The notes under the pieces were generated by a model. That model was not told the DNA's origin. It did not search any database and saw nothing but the letters and a program-made list of their open reading frames with translations. This document shows, piece after piece, positions 23,723 through 34,987 of a stretch of DNA of 64,000 nucleotides. A program made the position numbers and the translations under genes. Location: assembly GCF_905171765.1 (NCBI RefSeq), contig NC_053390.1, forward strand, positions 586,360,471-586,424,470, written 5' to 3'. Position 1 is the first letter of the stretch. Every line of letters begins with the position of its first letter. This DNA is from Bufo bufo (Eukaryota > Chordata > Amphibia > Anura > Bufonidae).

Positions 23723-23853
23723 GATTTTTAGGTCAGTATCATCAAAATCGTTGCTGAATTACACTGTTATAAGGGCCAAGGGTCCGGGAGCTCTGTAATA
23801 TGCGTGTTCACTGCTGCATGCTCAGGCCACGCCCCCCCGAAATCATCCTTTTC

Positions 23854-24330
23854 ATATGTCTCCTGCATTGTAAATCTGCCTTGCTTCAATTCCAGTTCTC
23901 AGTATAACCTGTAGTATATTTCCTTTCAATAAGCCCCTCCAAACACATGGCTAGATGATACTTACAGATAAATTGTATGCTCTGTAGCATTGTGATACAC
24001 CTCATGCTCTAATACGTTGCCACTTTAAACATTATATTGATTAGTGTACATAAAAAAGAGGGCTCCCGTAAGGGTGCCAGATTTTGCCACCTTGCCACCA
24101 CTACAGTATATCGCCCTTCGACCTGTCAGCAAAAGGGCACTAGATATATTGTTCCATTAGGAAACAGCAGCTAAAGGTAGTAGGAGTACCGCCACCAGCT
24201 TGTGCGTCTTTTAAATGGGAGTACTACATGTTCTTGGAGAAGGGAGTTGGTAGCACCACCCTTCTATACAGAGCAATGGAATTAGCTATAGTGTACTATA
24301 CGGGAGAACGTTTAAGCAAAAGCATATTTT
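23854..24330. other. Intronic sequence, no feature recognised
   Basis: Sequence between the L1 and a decayed Tc1. No exon or complete repeat seen. Confidence 0.5.
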
Positions 24331-24406
24331 TTTTCCATCTTTTACCTGCATGGTAAGTACCTAGTAGCACCCCCTTCGACAAGTATCACAGCTTGTAAAA
24401 GCTTTT

Positions 24407-25200
24407 TTAGCCATCCATGAGTCCTTTAATTCTTGTTTGAGGGATATTCATCCCTTCTTCCTTGCAAAAGTCTTCTAATTCTATGAGATTCCTGGGCCGT
24501 CTTGCATGCAATGCTCTTTTGAGGTATATACACAGATTTTCAATGATGTTCAGATCAGGGGACTGTGAGGAACATAGCAAAACTTTCAGCTTGCGCCTTT
24601 TGAGGGAGTCTATTGTGGATTTTGAGGTTTGATTAGGATCATTAGCCATTTGTAGATGCCATCCTCTTTTCAACTTCAGCATTTTTACAGTTGGTGTTAT
24701 GTTTGCTTTCAGAATTTACTGGAATTTCATTGAATCCATTCTTCCCTCTACCTGTGAAATGTTCCCTTTGCCATTGGCTGCAACACAACCCCAAAGCATG
24801 ATTGATACACCCCTATGCTTAATGGCTGGAGAGGTGTTCTTTTCATTAAATTCTGTGCCTTTTTTTCTGTAAATATACTTTTGCTCATTGTGGTCAAAGA
24901 GTTCTATTTTAACCTCATCCTTCCACAGGGCTTGTTTCCAAATGCATCAGGCTTGTTTAGATGTTCTTTTGCAAACTTCTGATGCTGAATTTTGTGGGGA
25001 GGATGCAGGAGAAGTATTCTTCTGATGACTATTCCATGAAGGCCATATTTGTGCAGGTGTCGCTGAAAAGTAGAACAATGTACCACAACTCCAGAGTCTG
25101 ATAAGTCTTCCTGAAGGATTTTGCAGTCAAGCGGGGTTTCTGATTTGCCTTTCTAGCAATCCTACGAGCAGCTGTCTTCCAGACCAAAATTAAATTTTAA
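24407..25200 (-). pseudogene. Tc1 transposase remnant
   Basis: Minus-strand fragments in several frames. FQRHLHKYGLHGIVIRR and FAKEHLNKPDAFG (24900-25086) are from the DNA-binding/linker region. SSQSPDLNIIENLCIYLKRA with ARRPRNLIELEDFC (24407-24600) carries the final catalytic Glu of the DD34E domain. There are multiple frameshifts and stops, so it is inactive. Confidence 0.85.
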
Positions 25201-25799
25201 ACTAAGGAAATGGAAACCTGAAAATGATTTGTTACATTCTTATAGCCTTCTCCTACTTTGTGGGCCTCATCCATTTACATTTTCAGAGTGTTAGTTGCTT
25301 AGAAGAACCCATGGCTGCTGCTTTTTGGGACAAGGTTAGAGGGCTTGGATATTCATAAATCTTTGAAGGTTGCATCACCTAGCTTTTCCTAATGATGACT
25401 GTGAACAAGCCTTAACCCTAACAGGCTATTTAACCTCCTCAGGACCGCCGTACGCAGGATTGCGTCTTTGCGGCGGTCCTGTTGTTCTGGGTGGACGCGC
25501 CGGTGCGTCCTCTCGCGAGACGCGAGATTTCCTGTGAACGCGCGCACACAGGCGCGCGCGTTCACAGGATCGGAAGGTAAGCGAGTGGATCTCCAGCCTG
25601 CCAGCGGCGATCGTTCGCTGGCAGGCTGGAGATGTGATTTTTTTAACCCCTAACAGGTATATTAGACGCTGTTTTGATAACAGCGTCTAATATACCTGCT
25701 ACCTGGTCCTCTGGTGGTCCCCTTTGTTTGGATCGACCACCAGAGGACACAGGCAGCTCAGTAATATGTTGCACCAAGCACCACTACACTACACCCCCC

Positions 25800-26870
25800 C
25801 CCCCGTCACTTATTAACCCCTTATTAGCCCTTGATCACCCCTGATCACCCCATATAGACTCCCTGATCACCCCCCTGTCATTGATTACCCCCCTGTCATT
25901 GATCACCCCCCTGTAAAGCTCCATTCAGATGTCCGCATGATTTTTACGGATCCACTGATAGACTGATCGGATCCGTAAAAATCATACGGACGTCTGAATG
26001 CAGCCTTACAGGGGAGTGATCAATGACTGTGGTGATCACCCCATATAGACTCCCTGATCACCCCCCTGTCATTGATTACCCCTCTGTCATTGATCACCCC
26101 CCTGTAAAGCTCCATTCAGATGTCCGCATGATTTTTACGGATCCACTGATAGACTGATCGGATCCGTAAAAATCATACTGACGTCTGAATGCAGCCTTAC
26201 AGGGGAGTGATCAATGACTGTGGTGATCACCCCATATAGACTCCCTGATCACCCCCCTGTCATTGATTACCCCTCTGTCATTGATCACCCCCCTGTAAAG
26301 CTCCATTCAGATGTCCGCATGATTTTTACGGATCCACTGATAGACTGATCGGATCCGTAAAAATCATACGGACGTCTGAATGCAGCCTTACAGGGGCGTG
26401 ATCAATGACTGTGGTGATCACCCCATATAGACTCCCTGATCACCCCCCTGTCATTGATTACCCCTCTGTCATTGATCACCCCCCTGTAAAGCTCCATTCA
26501 GATGTCCGCATGATTTTTACGGATCCACTGATAGACTGATCGGATCCGTAAAAATCAGACGGACGTCTGAATGCAGCCTTACAGGGGAGTGATCAATGAC
26601 TGTGGTGATCACCCCATATAGACTCCCTGATCACCCCCCCTGTCATTGATTACCCCTCTGTCATTGATCACCCCCCTGTAAAGCTCCATTCAGATGTCCG
26701 CATGATTTTTACGGATCCACTGATAGACTGATCGGATCCGTAAAAATCAGACGGACGTCTGAATGCAGCCTTACAGGGGAGTGATCAATGACAGTTGGGT
26801 GATCACCCCATATAGACTCCCTGATCACCCCCCTGTCATTGATCACCCCCCTGTCATTGATCCCCCCCCC
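25800..26870. repeat. 191-bp tandem repeat, 5 copies
   Basis: The landmark gtaaagctccattcag recurs at 25913, 26104, 26295, 26486 and 26678, spaced 191, 191, 191 and 192 bp. Each unit contains an internal dyad (ttttacggatcc and ggatccgtaaaa) and a run of gatcacccccctgtcatt sub-repeats. Confidence 0.95.
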
Positions 26871-26889
26871 CCCCCCCCCTGTAAGGCTG

Positions 26890-29600
26890 CATTCAGTCTT
26901 CTTTTTGGCCCAAGTTAGCGGAATTTTTTTTTTTTTCTTACAAAGTCACATATTCCACTAACTTGTGACAAAAAATAAAATCTCACATGAACTCACCATA
27001 CCCCTCACGGAATCCAAATGCGTAAATTTTTTTAGACATTTATATTCCAGACTTCTTCTCACGCTTTAGGGCCCCTAGAATGCCAGGGCAGTATAAATAC
27101 CCCACATGTGACCCCATTTCGGAAAGAAGACACCCCCAGGTATTCCGTGAGGGGCATATTGAGTCCATGAAAGATTGAAATTTTTGTCCCAAGTTAGCGG
27201 AACGGGAGACTTTGTGAGAAAAAAATAAAAAATATCAATTTCCGCTAACTTGTGCCAAAAAAAAATAATTTCTATGAACTCGCCATGCCCCTCATTGAAT
27301 ACCTTGGGGTGTCTTCTTTCCAAAATGGGGTCACATGTGGGGTATTTATACTGCCCTGGCATTCTAGGGGCCCCAAAGCGTGAGAAGAAGTCTGGTATCC
27401 AAATGTCTAAAAATGCCCTCCTAAAAGGAATTTGGGCCCCTTTGCGCATCTAGGCTGCAAAAAAGTGTCACACATCTGGTATCGCCGTACTCAGGAGAAG
27501 TTGGGCAATGTGTTTTGGGGTGTCATTTTACATATACCCATGCTGGGTGAGATAAATATCTTGGTCAAATGCCAACTTTGTATAAAAAAATGGAAAAAGT
27601 TGTCTTTTGCCAAGATATTTTTCTCACCCAGCATGGGTATATGTAAAAAGACACCCCAAAACACATTCCCCAACGTCTCCTGAATACGGCGATACCAGAT
27701 GTGTGACACTTTTTTGCAGCCTAGGTGGGCAAAGGGGCCCACATTCCAAAGAGCACCTTTCGGATTTCACTGGTCATTTACCTACTTACCACACATTAGG
27801 GCCCCTGGAAAATGCCAGGGCAGTATAACTACCCCACAAGTGACCCCATTTTGGAAAGAAGACACCCCAAGGTATTCCGTGAGGGGCATGGCGAGTTCCT
27901 AGAATTTTTTATTTTTTGTCACAAGTTAGTGGAAAATGATGATTTTTTTTTTTTTTTCATACAAAGTCTCATATTCCACTAACTTGTGACAAAAAATAAA
28001 AACTTCCATGAACTCACTATGCCCATCAGCGAATACCTTGGGGTCTCTTCTTTCCAAAATGGGGTCACTTGTGGGGTAGTTATACTGCCCTGGCATTCTA
28101 GGGGCCCAAATGTGTGGTAAGGAGTTTGAAATCAAATTCTGTAAAAAATGACGAGTGAAATCCGAAAGGTGCTCTTTGGAATATGGGCCCCTTTGCCCAC
28201 CTAGGCTGCAAAAAAGTGTCACACATCTGGTATCTCCGTACTCAGGAGAAGGTGGGGAATGTGTTTTGGGGTGTCATTTTACATATACCCATGCTGGGTG
28301 AGAGAAATATCTTGGCAAAAGACAACTTTTCCCATTTTTTTATACAAAGTTGGCATTTGACCAAGATATTTATCTCACCCAGCATGGGTATATGTAAAAA
28401 GACACCCCAAAACACATTCCCCAACTTCTACTGAATACGGAGATACCAGATGTGTGACACTTTTTTGCAGCCTAGGTGGGCAAAGGGGCCCACATTCCAA
28501 AGAGCACCTTTCGGATTTCACTCGTCATTTTTTACAGAATTTGATTTCAAACTCCTTACCACACATTTGGGCCCCTAGAATGCCAGGGCAGTATAACTAC
28601 CCCACAAGTGACCCCATTTTGGAAAGAAGAGACCCCAAGGTATTCGCTGATGGGCATAGTGAGTTCATGGAAGTTTTTATTTTTTGTCATAAGTTAGTGG
28701 AATATGAGACTTTGTATGAAAAAAAAATAAAATAAAAATAAATCAGCATTTTCCACTAACTTGCGACAAAAAATAAAAAATTCTAGGAACTCGCCATGCC
28801 CCTCACGGAATACCTTGGGGTGTCTTCTTTCCAAAATGGGGTCACTTGTGGGGTAGTTATACTGCCCTGGCATTCTAGGGGCCCAAATGTGTGGTAAGGA
28901 GTTTGAAATCAAATTCTGTAAAAAATGACCTGTGAAATCCGAAAGGTGCTGTTTGGAATATGGGCCCCTTTGCCCACCTAGGCTGCAAAAAAGTGTCACA
29001 CATCTGGTATCTCTGTATTCAGGAGAAGTTGAGGAATGTGTTTTGGGGTGTCTTTTTACATATACCCATGCTGGGTGAGATAAATATCTTGGTCAAATGC
29101 CAACTTTGTATAAAAAAATGGGAAAAGTTGTATTTTGCCAAGATATTTCTCTCACCCAGCATGGGTATATGTAAAATGACACCCCAAAACACATTCCCCA
29201 CCTTCTCCTGAGTACAGAGATACCAGATGTGTGACACTTTTTTGCAGCCTAGGTGGGCAAAGGGGCCCATATTCCAAAGAGCACCTTTCGGATTTCACTC
29301 GTCATTTTTTACAGAATTTGATTTCAAACTCCTTACCACACATTTGGGCCCCTAGAATGCCAGGGCAGTATAACTACCCCACAAGTGACCCCATTTTGGA
29401 AAGAAGAGACCCCAAGGTATTTCGTGATGGGCATAGTGAGTTCATGGAAGTTTTTATTTTTTGTCACAAGTTAGTGGAATATGAGACTTTGTAAGAAAAA
29501 AAAAAAGAAAAGAAAAAAATCATCATTTTCCGCTAACTTGTGACAAAAAATAAAAAGTTCTATGAACTCACTATGCCCATCAGCGAATACCTTAGGGTGT
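26890..29600. repeat. Array of alternating inverted units, period about 750-780 bp
   Basis: Blocks such as ggctgcaaaaaagtgtcaca (27454, 28202, 28979) alternate with their reverse complements (27705, 28455, 29231). Dyad centres fall near 27220, 27590, 27950, 28340, 28730, 29110 and 29500. Other conserved blocks are acatatacccatgctgggtg and gggcagtataactacccc. The many similar short ORFs (such as those beginning MGPFAHLGCKKVSH) are copies of the same repeat on both strands, not genes. Confidence 0.9.
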
Positions 29601-30225
29601 GTACTTTCCGAAATGGGGTCATTTGTGGGGTGTTTGTACTGTCTGGCCATTGTAGAACCTCAGGAAACATGACAGGTGCTCAGAAAGTCAGAGCTGCTTC
29701 AAAAAGCGGAAATTCACATTTTTGTACCATAGTTTGTAAACGCTATAACTTTTACCCAAACCATTTTTTTTTTACCCAAACATTTTTTTTTTATCAAAGA
29801 CATGTAGAACAATAAATTTAGAGCAAAATTTATATATGGATGTCGTTTTTTTTTGCAAAATTTTACAACTGAAAGTGAAAAATGTCATTTTTTTGCAAAA
29901 AAATCGTTAAATTTCGATTAATAACAAAAAAAGTAAAAATGTCAGCAGCAATGAAATACCACCAAATGAAAGCTCTATTAGTGAGAAGAAAAGGAGGTAA
30001 AATTCATTTGGGTGGTAAGTTGCATGACCGAGCAATAAACGGTGAAAGTAGTGTAGGTCAGAAGTGTAAAAAGTGGCCTGGTCTTTCAGGGTGTTTAAGC
30101 ACTGGGGGCTGAGGTGGTTAAGGTCTGAGACCTCAGTCAAAGTTATATGAGCACTCAAATCTCTTTGGGTTCCTATACTTTTGGAAGATACTCCTTTCCT
30201 TTTTTCACTCTAAAATTGTAGAGTG

Positions 30226-31276
30226 AAAAACGGATCCATCCTGACTTACAATGCAACTTACCTGCTGCGCTGTCTGACCGGCCGGGAGCTCCTCCTACTG
30301 GTAAGTGACAGGTCTGTGCGGCGCATTGCTTAATGATCTGTCACTTACCAGTAGGAGGAGCTCCCGGCCGGTCACAGACAGCGCAGCAGGTAAGTATGAT
30401 GCTTTTAATATTGTAATATTGCTAAGTAACCATGGCAAACAGGCCTGCAGTAGCGTCCTGGTTGCCATGGTTACCGATCGGAGCCCCAGCGATTAAACTG
30501 GGACTCCGATCGGAACTCTCCGCTGCCACCAATGATCAGGCAGGGGGGGGGGGAGGGGAGGCCGCACACTGGCCACCAATGATATTACAATAAAGGGAGG
30601 GAGGGGGGCCGACGGAGGCCGCGCACTGGCCACCAATGATATTACAATAGAGGGAGGGGGGGGCCAGGGGAGGCCGCACACTGGCCACCAATGATATTCA
30701 AACTGGGGAGGGAGGGGGGTCTGCCCCCTGCTGCCTGACAGCCCCGATCTCTTATAGGGGGCTATGATATGCACAATTAACCCCTCAGGTGCAGCATCTG
30801 AGGGGTTAATTGTGCGGATCACAGCCCCCTGTAAGAGATCGGGTGCTGCCAGGCAGCAGGGGGCAGTCATGTACACAGTTCGTAGTATATTCTAACTAGA
30901 AGCGTCCCCATCACTATGGGAACGCCTCTGTGTTAGAATATACTGTCGGATATGAGTTTTCACGAAGTGAAAACTCATCTCTGAAAAAGATTTTATGCAG
31001 ACGGATCTTCGGATCCGTCTGTATGAAAGTAACCTACGGCCACGGATCACGGACGCGGATGCCAATCTTGTGTGCATCCGTGTTCTTTCACAAACCCATT
31101 GACTTTCACAAACCCATTGACGTTGTCCGTCAAAAAAATAGGACAGGTCATATTTTTTGGACGGACAGGAAACACGGATGCGGCTGCAAAACGGTTGAAA
31201 GTCAATGGGTCCGTGAAAAAGAACGGAAAACGGCACAACGGCCACGGATGCACACAACGGTCGTGTGCATGAGGCC
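30226..31276. repeat. Cluster of non-autonomous repeat pieces
   Basis: Contains several dyads: gagctcccggccggtc (30358-30373) with its mirror near 30277; agatctcttatag with its mirror at 30830; and agttttcacgaagtgaaaact (30954-30974). Three tandem copies of about 60 bp around ccaccaatgatatt lie at 30545-30720 within G-rich sequence. The right end cgtgtgcatgaggcc resembles a Harbinger-type MITE terminus. No gene. Confidence 0.55.
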
Positions 31277-31367
31277 TTTTGGAGATAATTTTATCTTCAA
31301 TTTGCTTAACTGTTCACAGTAACAGTAATTTTGACCAGGGGTGCCCAAACTTTTGCATGCCACTGTA

Positions 31368-31638
31368 TAATATACTACATAGGAAATGAAATTTCTTCAG
31401 CCTAGATATTACAAGACTACTTTTTTTTTTTTTACATTCATTTCAAAGTGTGTATAACAAAAATGTGTTTATTGTTAGTCATTTTCCATCTTTACATTTT
31501 TTGTAAGTACTAAAACAATATGTATTTGCTTTCAACCATTAAAAAAAAAACTTACAATATACTGAGGTATAGAGATGTATCTGTAGATACCAGTACATTA
31601 TGAACGTGAAGAATATTATTGAGATTTTCAGTCAGAGA
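31368..31638. other. AT-rich intronic sequence
   Basis: Short unremarkable stretch between the Tc1 terminus and the second LTR element. Confidence 0.5.
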
Positions 31639-31643
31639 AAATC

Positions 31644-32229
31644 TGTCACAGTCCCTCCCATGACAGAAGATCTGATAGACTGGCGGCACGTGAGGTTATC
31701 TGACAGTCTCTCTGTTTTCACTTGTCGCAGTGTTGTTAATGACCACACCTCTTGTCAGGTGCAGCTTGCGGTCATTACTGCTGCTCTATTTAGTCTGGAC
31801 TCACACTTCATACCATGCGGTTGATATTATCTGCCTGGAGTTGGAAGAGCTGGTGTGTGGTTCTTATCTGAGTTCCTGCTCATCCATTTTATATTTAAGA
31901 TAAGTGTACATAGCGTTGTATTTTGTTGTTCTCTATTGATCGTTGTTTACTAGGCCTCAGAGAGATGCTGGTTCGTTTATCTGGGAAGGAACCAGTAGTC
32001 TCAGACCCTGTCACTACTCCTAGGGATTTTTTAGGGTTACTAGGGCCTAGGTTTCCGGTGTATGAATATTCCCACCTTCAGGGTCTATTCATACTGACAG
32101 GAGTCAGGGCTAGGTCTAGGGTTTCCTAGGTGGTCACCCTTTCCCTTTCCTTAGCCTTGAGAGCTAGTTCCTGGTCATTTTCCTTCTGTGATCCGTCTGG
32201 TGTTTATCCCCTCCCCCTACATTGTAACA
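31644..32229 (+). repeat. 5' LTR of the older chromovirus
   Basis: 586-bp LTR. The TATA-like tatttag (31787-31793) lies 30 nt upstream of gcggttgata (31817-31826), which is complementary to the primer site at 32231-32240. Confidence 0.9.
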
Positions 32230-32230
32230 T

Positions 32231-32240
32231 TATCAATCGC
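32231..32240 (+). other. Putative self-primed primer binding site
   Basis: The sequence tatcaatcgc starts one base after the 5' LTR and pairs over 10 nt (one G-U) with 31817-31826 in the LTR. Position, length and offset equal those of the minus-strand chromovirus at 9116-9125. Confidence 0.6.
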
Positions 32241-32275
32241 TGAAAAACCGTCATTTTGTTTGTGTCAGTGCGGCA

Positions 32276-33160
32276 ATTGATACTATTTCTTCACTGGTCG
32301 TACAACTGCAGGGACTGTCTTTGGAGGTAACCGACCTCCGCACAACCGTCTCACAGATCCAGAGACCACAGGCGGCAGGTTCCGGCAGCGGGAACCAGGC
32401 CTGTCCTGAACCTAAGGTCGCTCTCCCAGATAGATTTTCCGGGGGAAGTGACAACTTTATTCAGTTCAGGGAGTCGTGCAAATTTTTTTTTAAACTACGT
32501 CCTAACTCTTCTGGGGGCGAGAGTCAAAGAGTGAGTATTATCATTTTGTTACTTAAAGCTGACGCTCAGTCTTGGGCTTTTTCGTTGCCGACCGGATCAC
32601 TGTCCCTCCGGTTGGTAAATTAATTTTTCAGAGCTCTAGGTCTTATCTACGATGACCCAGATCAGGTCTCCCTGGCCGAGACTAAGTTGATTGGCTTACG
32701 GCAGGGAGAGCGTTCGGCGGAGACCTATTGCTCTGAATTTAGGAGATGGGCTACGGATACTGAGTGGAATGACCCAGCTCTCCGTAGTCAATTCTGTCAA
32801 GGGTTATCCGAGAGCCTGAAAGACGCATTGGCATTTCACAAATATCCTGAGTCATTAGAAGCGGCCATGTCTCTTGCTGTACGTATTGATAGACGCCTGA
32901 GGGAGAGATCTAAGGTTCCTCACACTCATAACGTACTATCATATGGGGTAGCGACCTCCTCCGACACTTTGGGTAGAGAGACACTTGAGCTCATGTCTGG
33001 TGATGAGCCAATGCTGCAGGGGGGAACCACCCCTGGACCTGGTGATAAAAAATTTAGGCTTAAGAAGAGACTCTGCTTTTTCTGTGGAAAAGAGGGACAT
33101 TTTGTTAACGTATGTCCTTATGTTAAACGTCAAGGCGAAAAAGAAAAAAAAATGTGTTTA
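32276..33160 (+). pseudogene. Chromovirus gag remnant
   Basis: The frame aligned with the intact relative starts at 32276 with ATT where ATG is expected, so the start codon appears lost. It continues through LEVTDLRTTV and a TAA stop near 32622, to a CCHC knuckle (CFFCGKEGHFVNVC, about 33069-33110). It then loses frame at an A run near 33146. Gag packages element RNA. Remaining parts are clearly colinear with the gag of the 4359-9650 element. Confidence 0.85.
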
Positions 33161-33239
33161 GTACTCATCTCACTCTTGGTGGTATGGGTGGGGAATCTGA
33201 GAATTTACTTTTGTCCTTTGCCGGTAGTATCCGATTTCT

Positions 33240-34071
33240 CCTTTCTGCCAAGGTGGCGCTAGACTCCAAAACTGTGGGAATTTAAGTATTTATTGAAAGT
33301 GGGGCAGGGATTAACCTAGTTGATGGTCAGTTCGTCCGTATGCATGGGTTGACAACAAGTGTATTAGACAAAAATACTTCGGTATTTGCTATTGAGTCCG
33401 CTCCACTCACACAGAAATGTTTGTCACAAATGGTGCAGGACATTCGTTTAAAGGCGGGTGATTTTCATCAAGAATCCATTTAGTTTTTTGTGCTGGAGGT
33501 TCTGCCTGCTCCCTTGGTGCTAGGTTTACCATGGTTAAGCAAACATAATCCTACTATCGACTGGCAAGCGAGACAGATTCTTGATTGGAGTGAAATATTG
33601 CATAGACAACTGTCACTTTCATCAACTTAGCATGTCACTTTCTGTTGTAACCACTAACGTGGTAACTTCGTTTATTTTGGATTTTTCTGATGTATTCTCT
33701 GAAAGTGGAGACCAGGAGTTACCTCCACATCGGGAGTTTGATTGCCCCGTCAACCTTATTCCCAGAGCTAGGTTGCTCAAGTCTCGGTTGTATAATCTTT
33801 CTGAACCCAAAAGAGTAGCCATGCGAGAGTTTGGCTGAAGGTCATTTTAGACCAACCAAATCCCCAGTGGCTGCAGGGTTCTTCTTTGTTAAGAAAAAGG
33901 ACGTAACTCTTAGGCCATGTTTGGACTTCCGTGAGCTTAATCGCATTACTGTCCGTGATCCTTCCTTTGATCCCGGATTTGTTCAATCAGATTGTCGATG
34001 CCAAGGTGTTCTCTAAATTGGATTTGAGGGGGGCATATAATCTGGTAAGGATCAAGGAGGGGGACGAATGG
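33240..34071 (+). pseudogene. Chromovirus protease and RT N-terminal remnant
   Basis: The protease region reads ESGAGINLVDGQF where the related element has DSGA, so the catalytic Asp appears replaced by Glu. In-frame stops occur near 33284 and 33481. The RT begins with [34 protein letters not shown] and CLDFREL, with frameshifts at about 33830 and 33960. It is cut by the L1 fragment at 34072. Confidence 0.8.
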
Positions 34072-34686
34072 TGGACATGCCAGAAAATATCCCCCTACTG
34101 GGAAATAGTGTCAAATGCTGTCAAGCAAATCTGCTCCTTAGCTATCCCCATTTCACCCTCACTGGTGCTCTTAAACCTATCTAACCAACACTATTCACAA
34201 GATAGACATTCATTGTCTTCCTACCTTATTGCGGCGGCAAAACTTCTAATTCCACTTCATTGGCTGTCGGAACAGGTGCCCTCTCTATCTGACTGGATCC
34301 ACAAAGTCCATGAAATAGGCAGGCTAGAGGAAATATCTAGTTGGGAGAACTTCTCTCATGATAAACATCTAGACCTTTGGTCCCCCTGGTTTCAGTGGTG
34401 TAATAAGAACACCAACTCCTTCACAACTTACAGGGCCTTCACTTCTCCTTCTACTTCTTTTATACACTAATTATCTCACCTGATATAACATGGGATTTTT
34501 CCTGCACCATGATACGTAGTATTACTTTATTGGTTATTCAGACTTCTTGGCTGTATGTACTGCTCACATGATCCTGGGCTTGTTGCCTTATGTTGTTTGT
34601 TGATTGTTTTTGACAAATTGCACTGCTGAAGGATGTATACTTGTCATTTTGAAAATTAAAATAAAGATTTGATAAAAAAAAAAAAA
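34072..34686 (+). mobile_element. 5'-truncated L1/Tx1-like fragment
   Basis: The 3' end of an L1/Tx1 ORF2 ([23 protein letters not shown]) is followed by a 3' UTR and an A tail at about 34673-34686. The 17-bp target duplication starting aggagggggacgaatgg is at 34055-34071 and 34687-34703. The terminal WSPWF motif matches that of the intact L1 ORF2 at 17719-21522, so the families are related but not identical. Confidence 0.92.
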
Positions 34687-34703
34687 AGGAGGGGGACGAA
34701 TGG

Positions 34704-34984
34704 AAGACGGTCTTTAATACCCCTGAAGGTCATTTTGAGAATTTGGTCATGCCTTTTGGGTTGACCAATGCTCCTGCAGTTTTTCAACATTTCATCAATG
34801 ACATCTTTCATAATCTGGTGGGCAGGTTTGTTGTGGTTTATCTGGATGATACTCTAATTTATTCTCCTGATATGGAGACGCATCAGGATCACGTGGGACA
34901 AGTGTTACAGAATCTAAGAGAGAATAAATTGTATTCTAAGATGGAGAAGTGTGTATTTGCAGTTCAGAAAGTGCAATTACTGGG
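34704..34984 (+). pseudogene. Chromovirus RT, central part
   Basis: The RT continues with [16 protein letters not shown] and the catalytic VVYLDD (34830-34850), followed by [18 protein letters not shown]. It is open until the MITE insertion at 34988. Confidence 0.85.
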
Positions 34985-34987
34985 TTA

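Larger units (their letters stand above)
17304..23838 (-). mobile_element. Full-length L1/Tx1-like LINE with both ORFs open
   Basis: This non-LTR retrotransposon of 6.5 kb lies on the minus strand and is flanked by a perfect 15-bp target duplication, gaaatcatccttttc (17289-17303 and 23839-23853). The poly(A) tail appears as a T run at 17304-17321. It has a short 5' UTR (23838-23723), ORF1, a spacer of 529 bp, ORF2 and a 3' UTR of about 395 bp. The perfect duplication and uninterrupted ORFs point to a recent insertion. Confidence 0.93.
25434..30117. mobile_element. 4.7-kb TTAA-flanked element made of internal repeats
   Basis: TTAA stands at 25430-25433 and 30118-30121. The left end cctcctcaggacc is inverse to the right end, which finishes ggggctgaggtgg. 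Removing it rejoins the Tc1 sequence across a single TTAA. It has a short GC-rich palindromic head (25440-25700), a 191-bp tandem array, a dyad-symmetric array and a tail (29600-30117). No transposase is encoded. Termini resemble the CCCCTTAAGGACC class at 14959-15846. Confidence 0.8.
24330..31365 (-). mobile_element. Decayed Tc1-like transposon, split by later insertions
   Basis: The right terminus ggggtgcccaaacttttgcatgccactg ends at 31365 before TA; its core gtgcccaaacttttgcatgc is a common vertebrate Tc1 end. The body continues in pieces: 31277-31365, about 30122-30225 (gagcactcaaatctctttgg), and 24330-25433 with the transposase remnant. The left terminus is not clear. It is interrupted by the TTAA element 25434-30117 and by a block of other repeats at 30226-31276. 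Confidence 0.75.

Noticed and set aside
27075..29494. Families of similar ORFs beginning MGPFAHLGCKKVSH or MTLFCSLGGQRGP on both strands
   Set aside because: They repeat with the inverted-unit array and exist in both orientations; a repeat, not a gene family.
30493..30876. 127-codon minus ORF rich in Pro
   Set aside because: Lies over G-rich tandem copies and a dyad; low complexity, no domain.
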